Assembly: GCF_018327685.1 (NCBI RefSeq)
Contig: NZ_BNEL01000001.1
Location: 1,798,001 to 1,862,000 of the forward strand
Direction of reading: 5' to 3'
Source: Streptomyces sp. TS71-3
GTDB taxonomy: Bacteria; Actinomycetota; Actinomycetes; Streptomycetales; Streptomycetaceae
Length of the DNA stretch: 64,000 nt
Each line of letters starts with the position of its first letter. Within the stretch, counting starts at the first letter, position 1. This document shows positions 8,914 to 17,619 of this stretch, one piece after another. The position numbers and the translations under genes were made by a program. Under the pieces are notes generated by a model. The model saw nothing but the letters and a program-made list of their open reading frames with translations, had not been told where the DNA came from and did no database searches.

Positions 8914-9270
8914 TCAGCACCAGCGCGGCGGGGCACCGATGTTGGCGATGTACCGCGCGGAGCCCCAGGCCCAGGTGCCGTCGGTCAGGACGTACCAGAG
9001 GTCGTTCCCGTCGACGTTCTCGCCCCGCGTCTTGCAGTAGATGGGGACGACCGCGTTGTAGGGCTCCGTGCGCACGACCGCGCCGCTGCGGTTGGGGGCG
9101 TCGCGCAGCAGCAGTCCGGTGCGGGCCGTGACCCGGCCCCAGTAGGTCTGCTGGCCGGTGGTTTCGGAGCTGCCGGTCGTCGCGGTGGCGGGGCCGGTGG
9201 CCGTGAGGGCGGCGAGGGCGCCGCCGGCCAGGGCCGTGGCGAGCCGGAGGGCGGGGAACCGCAGGAACAT
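8914..9270 (-). CDS. Secreted SH3-like protein
   Basis: 118 residues. The ATG at 9270 has GGAGGTTCC upstream, a clearer start than the longer open frame. It has a Sec-type signal peptide (FLRFPALRLATALAGGALAAL, cleavage near ATGPATATT), then an SH3b-like domain: GLLLRDAPNRSGAVV, IYCKTRGENVDGNDLWYVLTDGTWAWGSARYI. Small secreted proteins of this kind, with two cysteines likely to form a disulfide (in IYCK and at the C-terminus, RWC), are common in Streptomyces and may bind cell wall. No enzymatic domain is present. Confidence 0.82.
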   Translation of the reverse strand: MFLRFPALRLATALAGGALAALTATGPATATTGSSETTGQQTYWGRVTARTGLLLRDAPNRSGAVVRTEPYNAVVPIYCKTRGENVDGNDLWYVLTDGTWAWGSARYIANIGAPPRWC

Positions 9271-9824
9271 GGAACCTCCTCGGAGGAACGGGGCGGGGTG
9301 GGGTGGGGCGGAGGGAAGGCTCAACTGCCTCTCCTCACCGTAGGTTCGCGTCCCGCGGGGCCGCAGGTCGCGCTGAGCCATCGGGGTGCGGGCCGGGTGG
9401 TGCACGGTGCGCGGCCGAGAGCCCCACGGCTCACTGCCGCCGCCCGCGGAGGGGCGTAGACGGTGTTGCCCTGGGCCTCGGGGGGACGGTGATGGTGCTG
9501 CCCTGGGCCCTGGCGGGACGGCGATGGTGCTGCCCAGGGCTCCGGCGGGACGGCGACGGTGCTGCCCTGGGCCCCGGCGGGACGTCCGAACTCCGCGCCG
9601 GGCGGGGTCCCGTGTCCGCGTGCTGTTGTCCGCCGGGTGCCATGGCTGGTCCCATGGTCATCCGGGGTCCGTCTGGACGGGTGGTGCGGCTGAGAGGCGG
9701 GCGCCCGCGGGTTACGGTGCTGTGGCGGCGGTCTTCCAAGGAGGCGAGCAGTGCGGTCTTGGCGGTGGCGCAGGGCGGCCCCGGGCGCGGTGGTCCCGGA
9801 TGCGGCGGCCCCGGGTGGTGGGGC
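9271..9824. other. Gene-free stretch between the SH3 protein and the NERD protein
   Basis: About 550 bases without a credible gene. It holds the divergent promoter region of the SH3 and NERD genes and a 32-bp tandem repeat. The long open frame that extends the NERD gene upstream through here is Gly/Arg/Trp-rich and repetitive, so I do not treat it as coding. Confidence 0.6.
9459..9580. repeat. 32-bp tandem repeat, three full copies and one shortened copy
   Basis: Units at 9485-9516, 9517-9548 and 9549-9580 all start GACGGYGAYGGTGCTGCC and end in GGCGG. A 26-base version at 9459-9484 lacks one GATGGT-like segment. The copies differ at only a few positions, so the array is probably young and prone to length variation. 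Confidence 0.88.
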
Positions 9825-10628
9825 ATGAGCGGACTGCGGGTCGTGCCGACCCGCCGGGGCGGCCGGGAGTGGGTGTACGTGTGCCGGCCCGACGGTGCGC
9901 ACGTCGCCTGGTACGACCGCGAGGCGGCCCGGGTCAGCATCGTGCGCCAGGGCCTCACCGAGGAGGTGCTGCAAGCCCTGCGCCCTTTCCTGAGCGGCGA
10001 TGTGACGGTCGGCCCGCCGCCGGCGCCCACCGCCTCGGAGCTGGCCCGGCTCGCCCTGCACCCCGACGACGACCTCGCCCCCAACCGCCCGGGGGAGACG
10101 CTGCGCGTCGCCCTCGACCGCGAGCCGGCACCGGCCAGGCGGCTGCGCCCCGACCCGCGGCGCCGGGCGCTGGCCGCGGAGGAGGCGGTGGGCGAGGCGC
10201 TGGAGCGGATGGAGGGCGCCGGGCACCATGCCCTGCACTCCATCCCGCTGCCCGGCGGCGACCGCATCCACCACCTGCTGATTGGTCCCGCCGGACTCTT
10301 CGCCCTGCACACCCTGCCCGCGCACCGGCGCCGGGTGCGCGTCGCCGCGTCCACGGTGGACACCGGACGGGGCAGGCCCGTGCCCCTGCTGGACCGGATC
10401 CGCGGGTGCGCCGACCGAGCCGCCCACGTCCTCCAGGTCGAGGTGCGGCCCGTCCTCGTCCTGTTCGATCCGCAGACCGTGCAGATCACGGGGGCCGCGG
10501 ACGACGTCCGGGTGGTACGGGACAGCGAGCTGCCGGCGCTCGGCGGGCACGGGGTCGTGCTGAAACCGGCGGACGTGGAGTCCCTCTACGCGACGGCGCG
10601 CGACCGGCACACGTGGCTGGGGCTCTGA
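9825..10628 (+). CDS. NERD-domain protein (nuclease-related)
   Basis: 267 residues from the ATG giving MSGLRVVPTRRGGREWVYVCRPDG. An upstream open frame exists but is repetitive. The C-terminal half has the NERD-like core: AEEAVGEALERM, HHALHSIPLPGGDRIHHLLIGPAGLFALHT, and a later VRPVLVLFDPQ. NERD domains are distantly related to PD-(D/E)XK-type nucleases, and many members have lost the active site. Similar proteins are widespread in actinobacteria with no known substrate. It converges on ligD-pol with a 28-base gap. Confidence 0.75.
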   Translation: MSGLRVVPTRRGGREWVYVCRPDGAHVAWYDREAARVSIVRQGLTEEVLQALRPFLSGDVTVGPPPAPTASELARLALHPDDDLAPNRPGETLRVALDREPAPARRLRPDPRRRALAAEEAVGEALERMEGAGHHALHSIPLPGGDRIHHLLIGPAGLFALHTLPAHRRRVRVAASTVDTGRGRPVPLLDRIRGCADRAAHVLQVEVRPVLVLFDPQTVQITGAADDVRVVRDSELPALGGHGVVLKPADVESLYATARDRHTWLGL

Positions 10629-10656
10629 CGCCGGCCGGCCGCGGTCGCCGGACCGC

Positions 10657-11538
10657 TCAGGGCAGCGGACGGGCTCGCTGTGGATCCATCAGCGGGGCCA
10701 GCAGGTCCCCGTGCGCCTCCAACCGGGCCGGCACCTCCTGGGCCGTCACCACCAGTTCGGACGGGTCCCGGCAGGCCGCCACCTCGTCCCAGGTCACCGG
10801 CGCGGACACGGCGGGCTCGGCGACGGCGCGCAGCGTGTAGGGGGTCGCGGTGGTCTTGGCCGCCGCGTTCTGGCTGAAGTCGACGAAGACCTTCCCCGGC
10901 CGCAGGCTGCGCTTCATCAGATGGGTGGCGCGCCCGGCGAGCGCACGCCCCGCCTGCACCGCGAGGCCCCGCGCGTAGGCCGTGACCTGCTTGGAGGGGG
11001 CGGGCTCCAGCGGCACGAGCAGGTGCAGGCCCTTCGACCCCGAGGTCTTCGCGAACGCCTCAAGGCCGTCCTCGCCCATCCGCTCGCGCAGCCACAGGGC
11101 CATCTCGCAGCAGTCGACAACGGTGGCGGGCGCGCCCGGGTCCAGGTCGAAGACGAGCCGGTCGGCGACGCCGGGCGCGTCCGCGCGCCACTGGGGCGTG
11201 TGGAACTCCGTGACGAGGTTCGCCGCCCACATCAGCGTCGCCAGATCCTGCACGAGCACCTGGCGGGTGGGGCCCTCCGCATGGGGGACCTCGGCGGTGC
11301 TCACCCACTCGGGCGTGCCCGGCGGCAGGTTCTTGCTGAAGAAGCGCTGGCCCTCGGGGCCGTCGGGGAAGCGCAGGAACGACACCGGGCGGTCCCTGAG
11401 CTGCGCCAGCAGCGGGCCGGAGACCGTGGCGTAGTAGTGCAGCATCTCGGCCTTGGTGAAACCGCCGCGGGGATAGAGCACCTTCTCCAGGTTGGACAGC
11501 GCGATGCGCCGCCCCTCCACCTCGGTGATCGGCGTCAT
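10657..11538 (-). CDS. ligD: Non-homologous end-joining polymerase domain protein LigD (PolDom)
   Basis: 293 residues, the stand-alone primase-polymerase module of bacterial NHEJ; no ligase or phosphoesterase domain is fused to it. It begins VEGRRIALSNLEKVLYPRGGFTKAEMLHYY, a signature of this family. The metal-binding acidic motif DLDPG and the FAKTSGSKGLHLLVPL and VFVDFSQNA motifs of archaeo-eukaryotic primases are present. The enzyme fills gaps and adds ribonucleotides at broken ends. It is divergent from ku with a shared promoter region (11539-11716) that includes an AT-richer patch, as in many streptomycetes. Confidence 0.92.
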   Translation of the reverse strand: MTPITEVEGRRIALSNLEKVLYPRGGFTKAEMLHYYATVSGPLLAQLRDRPVSFLRFPDGPEGQRFFSKNLPPGTPEWVSTAEVPHAEGPTRQVLVQDLATLMWAANLVTEFHTPQWRADAPGVADRLVFDLDPGAPATVVDCCEMALWLRERMGEDGLEAFAKTSGSKGLHLLVPLEPAPSKQVTAYARGLAVQAGRALAGRATHLMKRSLRPGKVFVDFSQNAAAKTTATPYTLRAVAEPAVSAPVTWDEVAACRDPSELVVTAQEVPARLEAHGDLLAPLMDPQRARPLP

Positions 11539-11716
11539 ACGACGAGCGCCCCCGGGAGCACCTGAAATACCATGAAAGCCAATAATACGCCCGTAAGGGT
11601 TCGGTGGCTCTGGGCGCCACGGGCCCTGTCCGGCTCCGGGCGCCACGGGCGCTCGCCGCCGCCCGGGTCCACCCCGCCTCCCACCCCGCCTCCCGGAACC
11701 ACAGCAAAGGTGCGGC

Positions 11717-12706
11717 ATGCGATCCATCTGGAACGGCGCCATCTCCTTCGGGCTGGTCAGCATCCCCATCAAGCTGGTGAACGCCACCGAGAGCCACTCG
11801 GTGTCCTTCCGGCAGATCCACACGGAGGACGGCGGCCGGGTCCGCTACCGCAAGGTGTGCGACCTGGAGGGCCAGGAGGTGCCGCAGGACGAGATCAGCC
11901 GCGGGTACCAGGCCCCGGACGGCACGATCATCCCGATCACCGACGACGAGCTGGCGGCGCTGCCCGTGCCGACCGCGAAGACGATCGACATCGTCGCCTT
12001 CGTGCCGGGCGAGCGCATCGACCCGCTCCAGCTCGGCACCGCCTACTACCTCCAGGCCAACGGGGCGCAGGCGGCCAAGCCGTACACGCTGCTCAGGGAG
12101 GCGCTGAAGCGCAGCGGCCGGGTGGCGATCGCCAAGTTCTCGCTGCGCGGGCGGGAGCGGCTCGGCATGCTGCGGGTCGTCGAGGACGTCATCGCCATGC
12201 ACGGCCTGCTGTGGCCGGACGAGATCAGGGCGCCGGAGCTGGCCGCGCCCGAGACGGACGTGAGGGTCCGGGACGCGGAGCTCGACCTCGCGGACACCCT
12301 CATGGACACGCTCGGCGAGGTCGAACTCGACTCGCTGCACGACGACTACCGCCAGGCCCTGGAGGAGCTGATCGTCTCCAAGGCGGAGGGGCGACAGCTG
12401 GAACGGCCCAAGGGGGAGCCCGGCGGGGGCAAGGTCATCGATCTGATGGCCGCGCTGGAGAGTTCGGTGCGGGCCGCCGAGGCGGCGGGTAAGGCCGGTA
12501 CTGCGAAGGGGGGTGCGACGAGGTCCGGGGCGGCGAAGTCCGGGGCCGCGAAGGCCGGGGGGAAGAAGGCTCCGGCCAAGGCGGCTTCCGCCAAGGAGGC
12601 TCCTGCCAAGAGGGCTCCCGCCAAGAAGGCTTCGGCGAAGAAGGCCGGGGGCAAGAAGGCGGCTCCGGCCAAGAAGGCCCCGCCCCGGGGGCGGAAGTCC
12701 GCCTGA
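11717..12706 (+). CDS. ku: Ku protein, DNA end-binding factor of NHEJ
   Basis: 329 residues. The Ku core runs from MRSIWNGAISFGLVSIPIKLVNAT to about residue 255. The C-terminus is a Lys/Ala/Pro tail of about 70 residues with repeated APAKKA and ASAKKA units, resembling histone H1. Such extended tails occur in actinobacterial Ku proteins and add DNA binding. Ku forms a ring on double-strand ends and recruits LigD, encoded divergently next door. This pair should be the cell's end-joining machinery or one of several Ku sets. Confidence 0.95.
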   Translation: MRSIWNGAISFGLVSIPIKLVNATESHSVSFRQIHTEDGGRVRYRKVCDLEGQEVPQDEISRGYQAPDGTIIPITDDELAALPVPTAKTIDIVAFVPGERIDPLQLGTAYYLQANGAQAAKPYTLLREALKRSGRVAIAKFSLRGRERLGMLRVVEDVIAMHGLLWPDEIRAPELAAPETDVRVRDAELDLADTLMDTLGEVELDSLHDDYRQALEELIVSKAEGRQLERPKGEPGGGKVIDLMAALESSVRAAEAAGKAGTAKGGATRSGAAKSGAAKAGGKKAPAKAASAKEAPAKRAPAKKASAKKAGGKKAAPAKKAPPRGRKSA

Positions 12707-12830
12707 GCGGGCGGTACCGGGTGCGGATGCGGGTGTGCGTGTGGGCGTGGCGCGGCCACGGTTCGCCTGCGGCGGGCTGTCGGGGGGTGCCCCTTGCGGT
12801 CTCAGGGGTTGCATCGGTTGGTGGGGGTGA

Positions 12831-12851
12831 TTGCGCCGTTCCCCGCGCCCC
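12831..12851. repeat. Single copy of the dispersed GTTCCCCGCGCCCC motif
   Basis: TTGCGCCGTTCCCCGCGCCCC lies in the short gap downstream of ku and of the convergent membrane-protein gene. It is the reverse complement of the core seen five times at 3.6-3.9 kb and matches the two copies at 20.6-20.7 kb. It may add to termination between convergent genes. Confidence 0.7.
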
Positions 12852-12893
12852 TGACGGGGCGGTGGTGTGGGATCGGCTCCGTCCTCGTGTCCC

Positions 12894-13763
12894 TTACGCG
12901 GTCTGGTCCTTGTTGCGGCCGGGGGCGGTGTGGGGCTTGTCCGGGCCGTGGGGTTTCTCTGGTTTGTGGGGGGTTTTCGGGGTCTTGGACGGCGCGGGGG
13001 TCTCGGGGATGGGCTCGGGGTCCGACGTGCCGGTGGGGGAGGGGGTGCCGGGCTTCTCGGGCTTGGCGTTCCTGCCCTTTCCGTCCTTCCTCCTCTTGCC
13101 CTTGTCGCCCTTCTCCTTCTTGTTCTTGCCGTTCTTCTCGGGCTTCTCCTTGCCCGCCTTCCCGTCCTTCGCCGAACCGCCCGCCGCCGCCGTGCAGTAG
13201 GCGCGGAGGTTCCGTTCGCCGCCCGCGGCCCTGACGAGCTCCCGGTAGTCGTCCGGGTGCTTGGCCGCGGCCCTGGCGGGGTCCTTCAGGTAGGCGCGGC
13301 AGCGGGCCCGCTCGTGGGCGGGGACCTGGGCGGACGGCGGGCCTCCGGGTGTCCCGTCCGGGCCGTCGGGGTCCTGCTCGTCGGGGCTGGCCGACGGATG
13401 GCTGAGGCCCGCCGACGTGGAGGACGAGGGGCGCGAGGCCGGCCCCGGCCCGTCCACGTGGCGCGCCGGCAGCGCGAAGAACGTGGCGTAGGCCGCGCCG
13501 CCCAGCGCGCAGGTGGCGACTAACGCCGCGAGCGCGGCACGCCACGCGCCGCCGAACCCCAACAGACGTGCCGGGCGCCAGTCGTCCAGGTGCCGGGAGC
13601 GGTCCGGCTTCCCGGCGTCGAGCTTGGCGAGGCGGAAGGCGGCGACCGCGCGCTGCTCGGCCTCCGGGTCGATCTCTTGGGGGCGCTGCACCGCCGCGAG
13701 CAGCGCTTCGATGATCCGCTGTTCACGGGGGTCGCCGGACGAGGGGGGCCTGAAAGCGTTCAT
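12894..13763 (-). CDS. Membrane protein co-encoded with an ECF sigma factor (possible anti-sigma factor)
   Basis: 289 residues. The N-terminal cytoplasmic part (1-70) is followed by one membrane helix (about 75-95, ALAALVATCALGGAAYATFF) and an extracytoplasmic part. The latter has an AHERARCRAYLKDPARAAAKHPDDYRELVRAAGG segment with two cysteines, then a Lys/Glu-rich and Pro/Thr-rich tail. Its ATG overlaps the sigma-factor stop as ATGA, the usual arrangement for a sigma/anti-sigma pair. No HxxxCxxC zinc motif of a ZAS anti-sigma domain is visible, so the anti-sigma role rests on position and topology. Confidence 0.65.
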   Translation of the reverse strand: MNAFRPPSSGDPREQRIIEALLAAVQRPQEIDPEAEQRAVAAFRLAKLDAGKPDRSRHLDDWRPARLLGFGGAWRAALAALVATCALGGAAYATFFALPARHVDGPGPASRPSSSTSAGLSHPSASPDEQDPDGPDGTPGGPPSAQVPAHERARCRAYLKDPARAAAKHPDDYRELVRAAGGERNLRAYCTAAAGGSAKDGKAGKEKPEKNGKNKKEKGDKGKRRKDGKGRNAKPEKPGTPSPTGTSDPEPIPETPAPSKTPKTPHKPEKPHGPDKPHTAPGRNKDQTA

Positions 13764-14377
13764 ATCGGCTTCCCCAGCGTATGGGGTCCGCTTTCCGGCA
13801 CTCCAGTACCCGTCAGTTGCCGGGCCAGGCGCTTGAGGCCCCGGTGGGCGGCCGAGCGGACGGCGCCGGGCCGTTTGCCCAGTACCCGAGCCGCCGCGGG
13901 CCCGGTCAGCCCGACCACCACGCGCAGCAGTACCGCCTCCGCCTGGTCCTGCGGCAGCCCCGCGATCAGGTTCAGCGCCTGCCTGGTGGTGATGGACTCG
14001 ATCGCCTGCTCCTGGGTGTTCTGCCCGCCGGGCAGTTCGAGGACGGCGGGGTCGAGGAACGACGAGCGCGGACGGACTCTCTGGCGGCGCAGGTGGTCCA
14101 GCGCGCGGTGCCGGGCGATGGTCGCCGTCCAGCCGCGGAAGCCGCCCGCGTCCCCGCGGAACCGCCACAGATCGCGGGTGATCTCCAACCATGCCTCCGC
14201 CGCCACGTCCTCGGCGTCGTCGCCGACCAGGCCGCGCACGTAGCCGAGCACCCCGGGGTGCACCATGCGGTAGACCGTCGCGAACGCCGCCTCGTCCCCT
14301 TCCTGAGCGCGGGCGAGGGCGTCTTCCAGTGCCCGGTCCTGTGGTCGTTCGCGGCGGACGTGGCCAGGCTGGTTCAC
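13760..14377 (-). CDS. ECF-type RNA polymerase sigma factor
   Basis: 205 residues from a GTG with AGGGG just upstream; the open frame extends further but without an obvious start signal. Region 2: FATVYRMVHPGVLGYVRGLVGDDAEDVAAEAWLEITRDLWRFRGDAGGFRGWTATIARHRALDHLRRQ. Region 4: LPQDQAEAVLLRVVVGLTGPAAARVLGKRPGAVRSAAHRGLKRL. These are the -10 and -35 recognition domains of sigma-70 group 4. It is probably co-regulated with the membrane protein that overlaps its stop codon. The stimulus is not evident. Confidence 0.9.
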   Translation of the reverse strand: MNQPGHVRRERPQDRALEDALARAQEGDEAAFATVYRMVHPGVLGYVRGLVGDDAEDVAAEAWLEITRDLWRFRGDAGGFRGWTATIARHRALDHLRRQRVRPRSSFLDPAVLELPGGQNTQEQAIESITTRQALNLIAGLPQDQAEAVLLRVVVGLTGPAAARVLGKRPGAVRSAAHRGLKRLARQLTGTGVPESGPHTLGKPI

Positions 14378-14570
14378 AAGGCCCCTTTTCTCACGGGTAC
14401 GGCACGGTTCACCATCGCGCGGGACCGCACACCGCTCAGCGTGGGAGGTGCCAAATATCACATGAACCCGGGGCCCTTGTCGCCGTATTGGACAACTCTG
14501 CGCCGGGGCCGGCCGTCCCGGAGAGCCGCTGCTCCCCGAGGCCGGCCGGCCCGGGCCGTGAACCGGCAGG

Positions 14571-15053
14571 TCAGGCGGCGGCCTTCTGGGGCGCCACGGA
14601 GCCGAAGTTGTGCACTGCCTGGTAGTAGACCCAGGCCGTCCCGTCGCAGGAGGTCTTGGTGGCGCCGCTGTACGTGGCGCAGACGCGCTTGAGGTCCTCG
14701 TAGAGGGCGCTGTCGATCCGGTCCTTGTTGGCCGGGAAGGCGCCGGCGGCCTTGTAGTTGCGGTACCCGAAGTCGTGCCGCGAGCAGGCGTCCTTGAACG
14801 GGAAGCCGAAGGGGTTGTCGGGGGAGTCGCTGCAGTAGTCGGTGGACCAGTCGAAGCCGTACGCGGTCCAGGCGCCCTGGTTGTTCCGGGCGGCGATGAA
14901 GGAGTTGTAGCTGGCCGCGCTCGTCTGCGTCCAGCTGCTGAGCACCTGGAGCTTGTCGGCGGGGGCGGCGGCGGAGGCGGTGGCGGCGGGCAGCAGGGCG
15001 GCGGTCAGGGCGACCACGGTGGTGGCCAGCGGGAGAGCGAATCTGCGACGCAT
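14571..15053 (-). CDS. Secreted prokaryotic phospholipase A2
   Basis: 160 residues with a classic signal peptide (RRRFALPLATTVVALTAALLPAATASA). The mature part carries the calcium-loop and active-site region DWSTDYCSDSPDNPFGFPFKDACSRHDFGYRN, with the catalytic His93-Asp94 pair and four cysteines for two disulfides. This is the short, helical PLA2 type first described from Streptomyces violaceoruber; the length fits. It releases sn-2 fatty acids from phospholipids outside the cell. It is monocistronic. Confidence 0.93.
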   Translation of the reverse strand: MRRRFALPLATTVVALTAALLPAATASAAAPADKLQVLSSWTQTSAASYNSFIAARNNQGAWTAYGFDWSTDYCSDSPDNPFGFPFKDACSRHDFGYRNYKAAGAFPANKDRIDSALYEDLKRVCATYSGATKTSCDGTAWVYYQAVHNFGSVAPQKAAA

Positions 15054-15450
15054 GGTGGCTGACTCCTTTGTGGGGGGACGCTGGTTGCCCGGCGGGGGTC
15101 CGCACGGGCGGTCATAGCGTTCGGCGCCACGCTGTCGCCGGCCGGTACGGGGCATGGACGAACAGCGACGCGTCACCGGCGCACAGGTGACGACCGATCG
15201 AGTGGCCAAATCCGTTGGAGCGACCTGGACTTACCCCGATGTGACGCGCGTAACTCGCGTCGCGGCCGAGGAATTTACGCGCGTAGCGTCCCGGGCTCCC
15301 GCCTTACCGGTACTCGCCTCCGCCGGGGGGAGGAACCTGGCGGCCGCAGTGGTGCAGGTGGTGCAGGTGACCCCGGCGGCCCGGGGTGACTCCGTGCCCG
15401 GGTGGCCCCGGCGGCCCGCGGGCCCCTGGGGCCACCCCTCCTGCCCCGGC
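15054..15450. other. Gene-free stretch upstream of phospholipase A2
   Basis: About 400 bases with no credible gene. Around 15240-15290 there are two copies of an ACGCGCGTA motif, separated by ACTCGCGT and AATTT, possibly a regulatory site or an eroded inverted repeat. The right half is plain GC-rich DNA leading into the EF-G-like remnant. Confidence 0.5.
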
Positions 15451-15705
15451 TCAGACCCTGCGCACGACGTGCAGCAGGTACTCCTTGCGGTTGAGCGGGT
15501 TGTGGTCCGTGCGCGAGCGGGTCGGTGCCTCGTCGCGGACCGGCCGGTAGTGGTCGAACGCGTACTCCAGGACTCCCTCGCCGCGGGTCAGCGTCGGCAG
15601 CAACTGCTGGAGTCCGTGCAGCCCGGGTTCCCCGAACAGATGCACGCCGGCCGCTGGGGCCTCCAGGCGCACGGGCGCCTCGCCCGGCGAGTGCGCGTCG
15701 TGGAG
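15451..15705 (-). pseudogene. C-terminal remnant of a TetM/OtrA-like (EF-G family) translation factor
   Basis: 84 codons in frame, reading HSPGEAPVRLEAPAAGVHLFGEPGLHGLQQLLPTLTRGEGVLEYAFDHYRPV and ending NPLNRKEYLLHVVRRV. I recognise the LTRGEGVLE...FDHY pattern and this ending as the last part of ribosomal-protection/EF-G-like GTPases. The other roughly 550 residues are missing. An in-frame TGA sits at 15706-15708, exactly where codon use changes into the ATPase/PIN island. There is no matching N-terminal piece on the far side of the island. I infer that the gene was cut when the island arrived. Confidence 0.6.
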
Positions 15706-15823
15706 TCAAGATCGTATCGGAGGAGTGTGCGTGAGCCGGGAATTTACGAGGTGTGCGGCAAGCTGCGAGCCGGTGCTCGCAATATCGGGATGCCGGATTT
15801 CCACCTGCGGTAACTTGGCTGGT

Positions 15824-17143
15824 GTGACTGTCCAAGCAATCCAAGAGGTCCGCCTAACGGCCTTCAAGAGCTTCCGTGGCGAGGCTCTGCCGCTGGCTCC
15901 GCTGAGCGTGCTCATCGGCCGTAACAGCAGCGGCAAGTCGAATGCGCTTGATGGTCTCGAAGTCCTGTCAAGGCTGGCGCGGGGCGAGGACGTCACCGAG
16001 GCGCTGGAGAGCCGCAGTGGTCCCGCGGGACCGGTGCGTGGCGGCCTGGCCGGATGTGTTCCGCACGGCTCGGACGGGTTCTCGCTCGGCTGCACCGTGG
16101 CATCGCCGGCCGGGCCTGTCCACCTCGACGTGACCGTACAGGTGGAGCCCGAGGTCCAGATTGTCGAGGAGCACCTGTGGGGGCCGACTGCACGAGGACC
16201 TCGTGACCTGCTTGTCAGCGGGGAGCCCAGTCCGCACCTTGGCGACCTCCAGGCCTCGTGGCACAACGGCAAGCGGGGTCCCAACCCGAGCGGCCCGTTC
16301 CGCAGCAGCCGGCTGCTCACCTCGCAGCTGCCGCTGCGCATCGTAGGGGAGACCGAGGGAGAGGCGGACACGGTCCGCAGTGCCCAGACCGTGCTGTCCG
16401 CCCTGGCTGGGTCGTTCCATCTCGACCCCGTACCTCACCTGATGCGGCAGTATGTGCCCGCGCGGGATACCAGCCTGCGGCGAACGGCCGAGAACCTCTC
16501 CGCAGCCGTCGGCGGTATCCAGCGTTCCCACCCCGCCCTGTTCGGGCGGCTGGTGGCGCTGCTCCGAGGCCTCGCCGATCACGACATCGACACGCTCTCC
16601 GTAACCAGGTCCGAACTGGGCGATGTGATGCTCGCGCTGGACGAGGGGCCCCTCGGGCTCACTCCGGCCCGGGAAATGAGCGACGGCATGCTGCGCTTCC
16701 TGGCAGTGACCGCTTCTCTGCTCACCGGCGGCGGCGGCCTCGATCTGGGGCCCCAGGGAGCACCGGGGGCAGGACCCGCCGATCGGCCACTCACTTTGGT
16801 GATCGAGGAACTCGAGAACGGGCTGCACCCCTCGCAGGCGTCCGAAGTGCTCAGGCTCGTCCGGCAGGCAAGCGCGGAGAACTGGACCCAGGTGCTGATC
16901 ACCACGCATAGTCCGGCCTTGCTGTCCGCGCTGGACAGCAAGGACCACGACGGGGTCGTGGTCTGCTGGCGCGATCGGGCCACGGGCTTGAGTCGGCTGA
17001 CGAGGCTGACGGAGCTGGACGGATATCCGGCGGCCATGGCGGCCGGCTCACTGGGCGACGTCGTCACGCAAGGTCGGCTCCAGGAACGGGGACGGCGCGA
17101 CCGAGACTACTCAGAATTCGACAGGATGCTGGGGATCGGCTGA
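15824..17143 (+). CDS. AAA family ATPase (AAA_21/OLD-like, SMC-RecF type)
   Basis: 439 residues from a GTG chosen because the fold starts there (VQAIQEVRLTAFKSFRGE). Walker A is GRNSSGKS (32-39). An ABC-type signature-like EMSDGMLRFLAV (284-295) precedes Walker B LTLVIEELENGLHP (323-336) and the H-loop ITTHSPALLSAL (His362). This is the layout of OLD/RecF-like ATPases in which the two nucleotide-binding halves dimerise. No C-terminal TOPRIM nuclease is fused; the following gene, two bases downstream, supplies a PIN-domain protein instead. Codon use is less GC-biased than in the neighbours. I suspect a mobile defence or nucleic-acid surveillance module. Confidence 0.85.
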   Translation: MTVQAIQEVRLTAFKSFRGEALPLAPLSVLIGRNSSGKSNALDGLEVLSRLARGEDVTEALESRSGPAGPVRGGLAGCVPHGSDGFSLGCTVASPAGPVHLDVTVQVEPEVQIVEEHLWGPTARGPRDLLVSGEPSPHLGDLQASWHNGKRGPNPSGPFRSSRLLTSQLPLRIVGETEGEADTVRSAQTVLSALAGSFHLDPVPHLMRQYVPARDTSLRRTAENLSAAVGGIQRSHPALFGRLVALLRGLADHDIDTLSVTRSELGDVMLALDEGPLGLTPAREMSDGMLRFLAVTASLLTGGGGLDLGPQGAPGAGPADRPLTLVIEELENGLHPSQASEVLRLVRQASAENWTQVLITTHSPALLSALDSKDHDGVVVCWRDRATGLSRLTRLTELDGYPAAMAAGSLGDVVTQGRLQERGRRDRDYSEFDRMLGIG

Positions 17144-17145
17144 AC

Positions 17146-17619
17146 ATGGCTCGCAGGGTCGAATTCGTCGACACGTCCATTCTGTGCAATTTATTGGCGG
17201 TCCCTGGTAAATGCCAGGACCGTGAAAAGGTGATCGGTGAATTGCGGAGTAAACGCGAGGCGCGGGATTGCGACCTGCTCCTTCCGGTCACAGCGGTGAT
17301 CGAGACCGGGAATCACATCGCTCAGTTGGAGGATGGCCACAGCAGGCGTACCTGCGCGGAGAGGTTCGCGGCCGTGTTGCGCACCGTGGTGGAGGGCAAA
17401 GCCCCCTGGGCGCTGAACGAGGTGGAATGGGACGCAGCCCACCTCAGCGCCCTGATCGAGGGTGGGAACACGGGCAGCAGCCTGGTGGAACATGCCTGCA
17501 ACTGGCTTGGTTGTGGCGATTTGAACATCCTCATCGAACGGGATCGCTATCTTGCCCGGACCTCCGGCCTGACGGCGACCATATGGACACTCGACGAGCT
17601 GTTGGCGGCATATGCCTGA
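17146..17619 (+). CDS. PIN-domain protein coupled to the AAA ATPase
   Basis: 157 residues, starting two bases after the ATPase stop. PIN-like acidic residues: Asp9 in EFVDTSIL, Glu53 in VTAVIETGNH, and Asp125 in GCGDLNILIERD. PIN domains are metal-dependent RNases, and this set looks complete enough for activity. Codon 16 is TTA (17191-17193), rare in Streptomyces and read only by the bldA tRNA. Translation would therefore be tied to development if this is a streptomycete. Relaxed codons (AAT, AAA, ATA) set it apart from nearby genes. No antitoxin gene of the VapB type precedes it; the ATPase is the obvious partner. Confidence 0.78.
   Translation: MARRVEFVDTSILCNLLAVPGKCQDREKVIGELRSKREARDCDLLLPVTAVIETGNHIAQLEDGHSRRTCAERFAAVLRTVVEGKAPWALNEVEWDAAHLSALIEGGNTGSSLVEHACNWLGCGDLNILIERDRYLARTSGLTATIWTLDELLAAYA

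Noticed and set aside
9303..9824. N-terminal extension of the NERD gene by 174 codons
   Set aside because: It passes through the 32-bp repeat, is Gly/Arg/Trp-rich, and the family-like sequence begins at the ATG at 9825.
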